Origin: VXNF01 sp964291305
Lineage (GTDB): Bacteria > Actinomycetota > Acidimicrobiia > Acidimicrobiales > CATQHL01
NCBI GenBank assembly: GCA_964291305.2
Contig: OZ219783.1
Coordinates: forward strand, 1,860,001-1,924,000
Direction of reading: 5' to 3'
DNA: 64,000 bases
How positions within the stretch are numbered: position 1 is the stretch's first letter; the number at the start of each line of letters is the position of its first letter. A program made the position numbers and the translations under genes. Below are positions 33,128 through 42,687 of this stretch, in pieces. The notes beneath the pieces are model-generated. The model saw only the letters and a program-made list of their open reading frames with translations. It was not told the origin of the DNA and ran no database searches.

Positions 33128-34354
33128 ATGTCCGTGTCTGACGACGACGGGATGATAGTCCTAGAAGGCGTCTATAAAATCTTCGGCCCCCAGCCCCGTG
33201 GGCGAGCGTTCGACCTGCTGCGCTCGGGGATGTCCAAGGACGAAGTGCAAGCCGAGACTGGCCACGTGGTCGGGCTCGACAACGTCAGCTTTCGGGTTCG
33301 CCAGGGCGAGATCTTTGTGGTCATGGGGCTGTCGGGATCGGGTAAGTCAACGGCGATCCGCACAGTCAACAAGCTGATCGGTATCACCGCCGGCAGCGTG
33401 ACAGTCGACGGCACCGATGTCCAGGCACTTGAGGGCTCGGAGTTACAGGCCTTCCGTCGGACTCACATGGGCATGGTCTTCCAGCACTTCGCGCTGTTCC
33501 CGCACCGCAACGTCATCGACAACGTGGGCTACGGACTGAAAGTGCAGAAGGTAGCGCGCGATCAGCGCGACGAGGCCTCAATGCGAGCATTATCGCTGGT
33601 AGGGCTGGGCCCCTATGCCTACAACATGCCCGCCGAACTTTCGGGTGGGATGCAGCAACGCGTGGGGCTAGCCCGAGCCCTGGCCTCTGACCCTGACATC
33701 CTGCTAATGGACGAAGCCTTCAGCGCACTCGACCCGCTCATTCGGCGCCAGATGCAGGACGAGATGATGGAGATTCAGAACGAACTCCACAAGACGATCC
33801 TGTTCATCACCCACGACCTCAACGAGGCTCTGCGTATCGGCGACCGGGTGTGCATCATGAAAGACGGTGCCGTCGTCCAGGTTGGGACGCCTACGGAGAT
33901 TCTCACCGAGCCCGCCACCGGGTACGTGGCTGAGTTCGTACAGGACGTGGATCAGGGTCGCGTGATCCTGGTGCGAGAGGTGATGCTCCCACCGGCTCCC
34001 GTGGCCGCCGGTAGCACCCTGGACTCGGCGCTGAACGCCATGGGCGATAGAGCAGGCGCCTTCGTGGTAGACGAGCGCGGTGTTCCAACGGGCGTCTTGA
34101 CCGTCGCCGACGCCGTGCGCGCGGCCGCAGACGGCGCAACCGACATGGCCGCTGCTTTGCGAACCGACTTCGCTACCTGCTCTAGCGACAACACTCTCAA
34201 TGAGGTTTACGGCCTGGCCGGCCGAGGGCTGCCGATCGCGGCCTGTGACAAATCGGGCGCCTTAGTCGGCAACCTGGATCCTCGTCTCATCATGGAAGAG
34301 ATGGGGCGCGTTGAGGGCCTGGCGGACAAGTTCGAGCGCGAGGTATACATGTGA
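33128..34354 (+). CDS. proV: Glycine betaine/proline-type ABC transporter ATP-binding protein
   Basis: This 408-residue ATPase of the ProV/OpuAA family has Walker A GLSGSGKST (about 67-75), a QHFALFPHR Q-loop, signature LSGGMQQRVGLARAL, Walker B ILLMDEAFSALDP and a C-terminal region of about 120 residues equal to two CBS domains (VREVMLPP onward) that may sense ionic strength. The 28-residue insert before the Walker A strand (LLRSGMSKDEVQAETGH) is normal for ProV. It overlaps proW by 4 nt. The true start could be GTG 33134 if the transcript is leaderless. Confidence 0.9.
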   Translation: MSVSDDDGMIVLEGVYKIFGPQPRGRAFDLLRSGMSKDEVQAETGHVVGLDNVSFRVRQGEIFVVMGLSGSGKSTAIRTVNKLIGITAGSVTVDGTDVQALEGSELQAFRRTHMGMVFQHFALFPHRNVIDNVGYGLKVQKVARDQRDEASMRALSLVGLGPYAYNMPAELSGGMQQRVGLARALASDPDILLMDEAFSALDPLIRRQMQDEMMEIQNELHKTILFITHDLNEALRIGDRVCIMKDGAVVQVGTPTEILTEPATGYVAEFVQDVDQGRVILVREVMLPPAPVAAGSTLDSALNAMGDRAGAFVVDERGVPTGVLTVADAVRAAADGATDMAAALRTDFATCSSDNTLNEVYGLAGRGLPIAACDKSGALVGNLDPRLIMEEMGRVEGLADKFEREVYM

Positions 34355-36483
34355 GCATCCTCGCCCAAGTGTCGAATCCCGGCGTAGGTGACAACCGCGT
34401 CTTAGATCAGTGGGATGTCCCGTTTGGGGCGTGGATCACTCAGATGGTCAGCTGGATCGATCAGAACCTCGCCCCTCTCCTAGATGTCATTGAGTGGCCT
34501 TTCACGTTCCTGTTCCGCAACTTCGTGAACGGCCCGGGCCACCACCCGTGGTGGGAGATTGCCGACATGCCGTGGATCGCCGTGTGCGCTCTATTCCTAA
34601 TCATCGGCTTGTTTACTCGCAACCTCAGAGTGGGCATCTCGGTGGCGTTGGCGTTGGCCCTCTGCGGGATCCTCGGCACCGAATACTGGAAAGAGACGGT
34701 GATCACCCTGGGGATCATCGTCGTGGCCGTGGCGCTATGTGCCGTGATCGGGATCCCCCTGGGAATCGTGTGCGGTCGCTTCGATGGAGCGTGGAACGTG
34801 GTCCGGCCAGTTTTGGACGCTATGCAGGTGGTTCACCCGTTCATCTACATGCTGCCGATCATCTTCTTCTTTGGTATTGGTGCCGAGCCGGCCACGATGG
34901 TGACGATGGTGTTCGCCCTTCCGCCACTCATCCGGCTCACCAACCTGGGTATCCGCCAGGTTCCCGTCGATGTGGTGGAGGCCGCTAGGGCCTACGGCGC
35001 TTCTGAAGGTCGAGTGCTGCGCGACGTACAACTCCCCTTGGCCCGCCCGGCCATCATGACCGGGCTAAATCAGACGCTCTTACTCTCCATCTCCATGTTG
35101 GGCATAGCCGCCATCATGGCTTCGGGCGGTCTGGGGCGACCGGTGTTCCAAGCGGTGCAGAATCTGGATACGGCACAGGCCGCTTCGTCGGGTTTGGCGC
35201 TGTTCATCGTGGCAGTGGTGTTGGACCGCATCTCCCAGAGTGAGGCCAGCGACGGAGAATACCTGTTTACCCGCATTCGCAAAGCCTGGCGGCATCGCCT
35301 GAATCCCGAGGCTTTGCTGCCCGAGGCCGCCACCATCGGCGCGGTGGCGGCAACAGAGGCTCGGCCTGCGCCGGCGAACCCCGCCGAGCGGCGCAGCGCC
35401 ACCGTAGCTCTAGCTGGAGCGGTCGTCGGCATCGTCTCGGTGTTCCTCGCCTGGGGCTCCGATTCTGGCTTGATCTCCGGCTACGGCCGATTCGCCGACC
35501 AAGATCTGACCGGGCAGAGCTTCAACGGTCTTTCAGCCAGCGGGGGCTCGATTTATGGCTACGTGGTGCTGGCCGTAAGCCTGCTGGTAATCACCGCCGC
35601 GCTTGTGACGCTACGCCGAGCGGGCTGGGGGGCTCGCTGGCTGAGCGCCGATGGTGCCTTGATATTCGCCGTTGCTGGGGTGACCTCTGTGGTTGCTTAC
35701 CTTTGGGCCTCACCACATGGGGCCAATGCCAGCTATAGCGACGGCATTGGCCCCTGGTTGGCGCTCGTCGGTATGGCAGTGGCAACCGTGGGCGCAATCG
35801 GCTGGCTGCGGGCCGCTCCGTTTTCCGCTCGACGGCCGCTGCCGCCGGTTGTGGCCACGGGTCGGATCGTCGGGGTTGCCGCCGCCGCGGCTGTTGCAGT
35901 CATTGCCGGCTTCTCCGGGTGGACCTTTGACGAGCGGGCCGAGTCAGTGATTACCCCAGAACTCGCCGCCCAAATCGAGGAGTTGCGGCGCCAAGCTGAG
36001 GAAGACCCTGCGGGCAGCAGCGAGGCGACACTGCAGATGACCGCGCTGATCAACGAGGCCCAGCGCACAGAGAAGATCGTGACCGACGGCTTTTCCGACA
36101 GCGGCCCGCGATTTGGTTATCTGGCTCTGATCGTTGCGGGGGTAGGCGTCGCCTGTGCGCTGCTAGCGTCGGGGCTGTTCGGCCACGACGAGAGACGCAA
36201 GTGGATCTGGAGCACGACCACCGCCGGAGCCTCGGCAGGGCTGATGCTTATCGGCTTCAACTGGATCGGCAGCCTCACCCGAGTGGCCGACGCCAAGCTA
36301 GTCACGGGCGCGGGAGCCTTCCTCTGCCTGGTGGCCGGTATAATGCTGCTAATGACTACGCGCTCGGTACTTGGCGAGTTTCGCCGTACCGAGGTATATG
36401 CGGAAGTCAATCAATCGGCGGACGCAGATTCGGCCGCCGATTCCAATACCAAGGGGGCGCGAACACACGCGGTCACAGCCTGA
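34351..36483 (+). CDS. proW: Glycine betaine/proline-type ABC permease with large C-terminal membrane extension
   Basis: The first 340 residues are a ProW-type permease (AFALPPLIRLTNLGIRQVPV-like coupling loop, EAARAYGASEGRVLRDVQLPLA). The remaining 370 residues form an extra membrane domain with about seven spans (starting near ATVALAGAVVGIVSVFLAW) and a soluble helical segment (EELRRQAEEDPAGSSEA, about residues 545-570). Normal ProW is about 350 residues, so this is roughly doubled. I do not recognise the extra domain. It overlaps proV by 4 nt and precedes proX by 77 nt. Confidence 0.87.
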   Translation: MSILAQVSNPGVGDNRVLDQWDVPFGAWITQMVSWIDQNLAPLLDVIEWPFTFLFRNFVNGPGHHPWWEIADMPWIAVCALFLIIGLFTRNLRVGISVALALALCGILGTEYWKETVITLGIIVVAVALCAVIGIPLGIVCGRFDGAWNVVRPVLDAMQVVHPFIYMLPIIFFFGIGAEPATMVTMVFALPPLIRLTNLGIRQVPVDVVEAARAYGASEGRVLRDVQLPLARPAIMTGLNQTLLLSISMLGIAAIMASGGLGRPVFQAVQNLDTAQAASSGLALFIVAVVLDRISQSEASDGEYLFTRIRKAWRHRLNPEALLPEAATIGAVAATEARPAPANPAERRSATVALAGAVVGIVSVFLAWGSDSGLISGYGRFADQDLTGQSFNGLSASGGSIYGYVVLAVSLLVITAALVTLRRAGWGARWLSADGALIFAVAGVTSVVAYLWASPHGANASYSDGIGPWLALVGMAVATVGAIGWLRAAPFSARRPLPPVVATGRIVGVAAAAAVAVIAGFSGWTFDERAESVITPELAAQIEELRRQAEEDPAGSSEATLQMTALINEAQRTEKIVTDGFSDSGPRFGYLALIVAGVGVACALLASGLFGHDERRKWIWSTTTAGASAGLMLIGFNWIGSLTRVADAKLVTGAGAFLCLVAGIMLLMTTRSVLGEFRRTEVYAEVNQSADADSAADSNTKGARTHAVTA

Positions 36484-36560
36484 TTACGGTTGTGGTATCC
36501 GCGGTTCGCTAACGCGTCTCGCTCTTCGAACAAATGACCATCCTGGGGAGGTCCAAATCC

Positions 36561-38051
36561 ATGACACGTATTAGAAAAACACGCGGCGCAAGTGTGCTCG
36601 CACTAATTGGAGCGTTGGCGCTGCTCGCAGCAGCCTGTGCCAGCGACGACTCCGATGCCGCGATGGAAGACGCTGCAGCTGCCATGGCCGCAGCGTCTGG
36701 GGCGCAGGCTGGTGCCGACGCCGCCGACGCCAAGGCAAGTGCAGCACAGGCGGAAGCCGAATCCGCAACTGCGGCTGCTGAAGCTGCCGCGGCGGCCGCG
36801 GCGGAAGCTCAGGCTGCAGCTGAACTGGCTCAAGCCACAGCATCGGGTAGCGCCGATGCCATCGCCGCGGCCGAGGCGGCGCTGGCCGACGCTCAGGCAG
36901 CCGCCGAGGAAGCCAGCATGCAAGCAGCGGCCGCCCAAGAGGAAGCCGCTTCTGCTCAGGCCGAAGCTGCTGCAGCCCAAGAGGAAGCCGCTTCCGCTCA
37001 GGCGCAGCTGGATGAGATAGAAGCCGCCGCTGCGGAGGCGTGGATGCACCCCGGCGAGGGCGTATCGGTGACGCAAGCTCGCGCAACCTGGTCGACGGGC
37101 TACATGCAGGCCGCCATCTATAACCAGCTGCTCAAAGAGTTGGGCTACTCAGTCAGCGAACCGGCTGACGCGGAACTAGCTAACGACATCTTCTACGTGG
37201 CTGCCGCCGAGCGCGAGGTGGACTTCTGGGTGAACGGCTGGATTCCCAACCACCTCAACTTCTGGGACGACGAACTCTCTGACGGCTCCCTGATCGGCGA
37301 CCACCTCGAGTTGGTCGGCACCTCGCTGGCAGCAGCGGGGCTCGAAGGCTTCTTGACCAACAAGTCAATTGCGGAGGAGTACGACATCACCTCGCTCGGG
37401 CAGATCAACGACACCCCCGAACTAGTGGAGCTTTACGACGCCGCAGACATCACGCCCGGTGACGGCGTGATCCAGGTTGGGTCATGCCCCGACTCCTGGA
37501 ACTGCGCCAAGATCGCCGCCCAGACCATCGAGTTCAACGGCTGGGAGAACCTCGAAGCGGTGACTGCCGGCTACGAGGCCATGTTCGCCAACGCTGTCGC
37601 CAACCTCGAGGACGATAAGCCGTTTATTGCTTATTCGTGGTCACCCAGCGGGTATCTCACCCAGCTGATCCCCGGCGACAACGCCATCTGGCTCTCAGTA
37701 GGAGAAGTTGAGAACGTGCTGGACGGCTCCACAAGCGACGGCTTCGACTTCAACGACCTACCACCGGCCAAGCTCGGCCCCGAGTTCTGCACTGGTGACC
37801 CCTGCTACACCGGCTGGCCCGCTGCAGATATCAGGGTTGTAGCTAACACCGACTTCCTGGCTGCTAACCCGGCGGCTAGGTCGCTCTTCGAGAGTGTCAA
37901 GATCTCCGTGGTGGATGTGGCGCTGCAGAACGTCCGCTTCGACGGAGGCGAGAACACCACCGACGACGTGAACCGACACGCTGCCGAGTGGATCGAAGCC
38001 AACCGGGACGTGGTGGACGAGTGGCTAAACGCCGCGAGAGACGCCGCCTAA
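36561..38051 (+). CDS. proX: Glycine betaine-type ABC substrate-binding lipoprotein with Ala-rich stalk
   Basis: This 496-residue lipoprotein has lipobox LAAAC (Cys26) and an Ala/Glu/Gln-rich coiled-coil-like stalk at about 33-160 before the OpuAC domain. The domain shows FWVNGWIPNHLNFW, ISTC-like Trp-rich segments and GYTG-like end regions that fit quaternary-amine binding. The ATG at 36561 follows GGGGAGG by 9 nt; an earlier ATG at 36534 has no RBS. Codons in the stalk are highly repetitive. The stalk shares a near-identical stretch of about 30 residues with the unrelated lipoprotein at 50719-52248. Confidence 0.87.
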   Translation: MTRIRKTRGASVLALIGALALLAAACASDDSDAAMEDAAAAMAAASGAQAGADAADAKASAAQAEAESATAAAEAAAAAAAEAQAAAELAQATASGSADAIAAAEAALADAQAAAEEASMQAAAAQEEAASAQAEAAAAQEEAASAQAQLDEIEAAAAEAWMHPGEGVSVTQARATWSTGYMQAAIYNQLLKELGYSVSEPADAELANDIFYVAAAEREVDFWVNGWIPNHLNFWDDELSDGSLIGDHLELVGTSLAAAGLEGFLTNKSIAEEYDITSLGQINDTPELVELYDAADITPGDGVIQVGSCPDSWNCAKIAAQTIEFNGWENLEAVTAGYEAMFANAVANLEDDKPFIAYSWSPSGYLTQLIPGDNAIWLSVGEVENVLDGSTSDGFDFNDLPPAKLGPEFCTGDPCYTGWPAADIRVVANTDFLAANPAARSLFESVKISVVDVALQNVRFDGGENTTDDVNRHAAEWIEANRDVVDEWLNAARDAA

Positions 38052-38062
38052 GCCAGAACTAA

Positions 38063-38080
38063 GGCGGGTATAACCCCGCC
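38063..38080 (+). terminator. GC-rich hairpin after proX
   Basis: GGCGGG (38063-38068) and CCCGCC (38075-38080) form a 6-bp stem with a 6-nt loop, 11 nt past the proX stop. No T-run follows. It may act together with the larger repeat just downstream. Confidence 0.4.
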
Positions 38081-38098
38081 ACACTGAACTAGAGAACC

Positions 38099-38141
38099 AA
38101 GCGAGAGGGCGGGCCGCCAGGGCCTGTCCTCTCTTGCTTTT
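38099..38141 (+). terminator. Rho-independent-like terminator between convergent proX and prfB
   Basis: AAGC-GAGAGG (38099-38108) pairs with CCTCTC and TTGCTT (38128-38139) around a GC-rich centre, and the plus strand continues with TTTT. It lies 47 nt after proX and 9 nt before the prfB stop, so it probably ends proX transcription and may act on prfB as well. Confidence 0.5.
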
Positions 38142-38149
38142 AGGGAGGT

Positions 38150-39277
38150 TCAGGAGCCGGCAGCGACCTCTTGAGCCCGGCGCCAGCGCAGGTAGGCAGC
38201 CACGAAGTCATCGATGTCGCCGTCTAGGACCGCCTCGGTATTGGAGCTGGAATGCTCGGTACGCAGGTCTTTCACCATCTGGTACGGATAGAGCACATAC
38301 GAGCGAATCTGGCTGCCGAAGCCCATCCGCTGGGCAACGCCAGCGATCTCGGCAACCTCGTCCTCCCGCTTGCGGCGTTCGAGGTCTAGCAACTTGGCGG
38401 CCAGCATCTGCATGGCCCGCTCTCGGTTCTGGTGCTGGCTGCGCTGAGCCTGGCTGGAGGTCACAATGCCGGTCGGCAGATGGGTTATACGCACGGCCGA
38501 GTCGGTGACGTTGACGTGCTGGCCGCCGGCGCCAGAGGAGCGATAGGTATCGACGCGCAACTCGCTTTCGTCGATCTCCACCTCCTTGGCCATCTCGGGG
38601 AAGAAGGGCACTACCTTTACTGAGGCAAAGGCCGTCTGGCGCTTGCCCTCCTTGTTGAACGGCGAGATGCGAACCAGACGGTGGATGCCGTGCTCGCTAC
38701 GCAGCAGACCGAAAGCGTGGCGCCCCTTGATTATGAACTCCGCCGAGGTGAGGCCGGCCTCTTTACCCTCGGTTAGGGATTCCACCTCGAAGTCAAGCCC
38801 CCGACGCTCGGCCCAGCGGCCGTACATTCGCAGCAGCATGGAAGCCCAGTCCTGGGAGTCGGTTCCGCCCTCACCCGACTGGACGTGACACACAGCGTCG
38901 CGCTCGTCATAGCTACCCGCTAGCAGCGAGCGCAGTTCCAGGGCATCGAAATCGGCTTGAAGGGAAGCCACCGCCTCGGCAATCTCTGCTAGGACCGAAT
39001 CGTCCTCTAGCTCGGTGGCCAGCTGCCAAAGCGTGTCGGCGTCGGAGAGCCGCGACTGCAACCGCTCGAAGCACTCGATGTCGTCGTTCACTGCCGCTAA
39101 GTCCTGGGAGACCCGCCGTGCCCGTTCGGGATCCTCCCATAGTTCCGGGTGAGCGGCCTCTGCCTCCAAGGTGGGGCGGCGAGCCCGCAGGCCGCTGATA
39201 CCCAGATACTGCTCGGACTGCTCCAGACGTTGCTGCAGCTGGCTCAGATCGTCGCTGAAGTCCTCGTTCACGGGCAC
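38150..39277 (-). CDS. prfB: Peptide chain release factor 2
   Basis: This 375-residue protein is full-length RF2. It has the SPF anticodon-like tripeptide in LVRISPFNKEG and the GGQ motif in RSSGAGGQHVN that triggers peptide release at UGA and UAA codons. No in-frame UGA or CUUUGA shift site is seen, so it does not use the programmed +1 frameshift found in many bacteria. The start is GTG 39277, or the GTG two codons later. It follows secA by 70 nt on the same strand. Confidence 0.95.
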   Translation of the reverse strand: MPVNEDFSDDLSQLQQRLEQSEQYLGISGLRARRPTLEAEAAHPELWEDPERARRVSQDLAAVNDDIECFERLQSRLSDADTLWQLATELEDDSVLAEIAEAVASLQADFDALELRSLLAGSYDERDAVCHVQSGEGGTDSQDWASMLLRMYGRWAERRGLDFEVESLTEGKEAGLTSAEFIIKGRHAFGLLRSEHGIHRLVRISPFNKEGKRQTAFASVKVVPFFPEMAKEVEIDESELRVDTYRSSGAGGQHVNVTDSAVRITHLPTGIVTSSQAQRSQHQNRERAMQMLAAKLLDLERRKREDEVAEIAGVAQRMGFGSQIRSYVLYPYQMVKDLRTEHSSSNTEAVLDGDIDDFVAAYLRWRRAQEVAAGS

Positions 39278-39347
39278 GTCAGTGGGCCGGGGCAGGGGGC
39301 TAAGGCAAGCAACGAGATGCAGCGCAAGAGCTTTTGTCTTCGGTCGC

Positions 39348-42074
<2,727 letters not shown>

Positions 42075-42088
42075 GGCTAAGTTGGAGT

Positions 42089-42595
42089 CTACGAAGTGGT
42101 GCTTGTACTGACCGCGCCGGTGACGATCTGGGCCACGGTGGCATCAGTAATGCGCGCTAGTTCGCCTGGGGAGATACAGAAACAGGCATCGGGGGTACCT
42201 GCTGCGGCCCAGACCTGCTCGAAGTCCAGCAGCGTTGGATCCAGGATCGTCTGCAGCCGGCGAGTGTGGCCGAACGGGGGAACGCCGCCGACGGCAAACC
42301 CGGTGGCCTCAGCCACCTCATCAGGCTGGGCTTGGCGGGCTCCGGACATGCCCACCGCCGCCGCCAGACGCTCGGTATCCACTCGGTTGGCACCAGAAAC
42401 AAGAGCCACTACAACCTGATCGACTACCTGATCACCCACCACGAATACCAGCGACTTTACGATCTGAGCTAGTTGGCAACCAACCGCAGCGGCAGCAGCG
42501 CGGGCAGTGCGGGTTCCGGCTGGATATCGGGTGACTTGCGGCTCAAAACCCAGATCGGCCGCGGCAGCCACGAAACGCTCAACAGCCTTGCTCAT
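42089..42595 (-). CDS. YbaK/EbsC-family aminoacyl-tRNA deacylase-like protein
   Basis: This 168-residue protein matches the YbaK/INS-domain family that removes wrong amino acids from tRNA, chiefly Cys-tRNA-Pro or Ala-tRNA-Pro. Typical features are IVKSLVFVV with the conserved Lys, and VGGVPPFGHTRRL. It lies 14 nt upstream of secA on the same strand, so they may be cotranscribed. The exact tRNA substrate cannot be read from sequence. Confidence 0.87.
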   Translation of the reverse strand: MSKAVERFVAAAADLGFEPQVTRYPAGTRTARAAAAAVGCQLAQIVKSLVFVVGDQVVDQVVVALVSGANRVDTERLAAAVGMSGARQAQPDEVAEATGFAVGGVPPFGHTRRLQTILDPTLLDFEQVWAAAGTPDACFCISPGELARITDATVAQIVTGAVSTSTTS

Positions 42596-42631
42596 CGTCT
42601 CAGCCTATCGCCGGTTAGGTGAAATTTAAAT

Positions 42632-42648
42632 ACATTAGAAAGTAATGT
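42632..42648. promoter_or_regulatory. AT-rich inverted repeat upstream of ybaK-secA
   Basis: ACATTA (42632-42637) and TAATGT (42643-42648) form a perfect repeat with a 5-nt centre in a markedly AT-rich stretch of 45 bp. It sits about 40 nt upstream of the ybaK start on the minus strand and downstream of ftsK. TAATGT could serve as a -10 box for ybaK. The position fits a promoter or operator, but no clear -35 is seen. Confidence 0.35.
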
Positions 42649-42687
42649 AACTAATCTTAGCAGCACTCTGGGAAGCTTCGGGGCGCT

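Noticed and set aside
36571..37086. Several frames within the proX stalk region on both strands
   Set aside because: They come from the GC-rich Ala codon repeats of the stalk and carry no independent signals.
38150..39277. Programmed +1 frameshift in prfB
   Set aside because: The frame is continuous over the full RF2 length and no CUUUGA site is found near the start.
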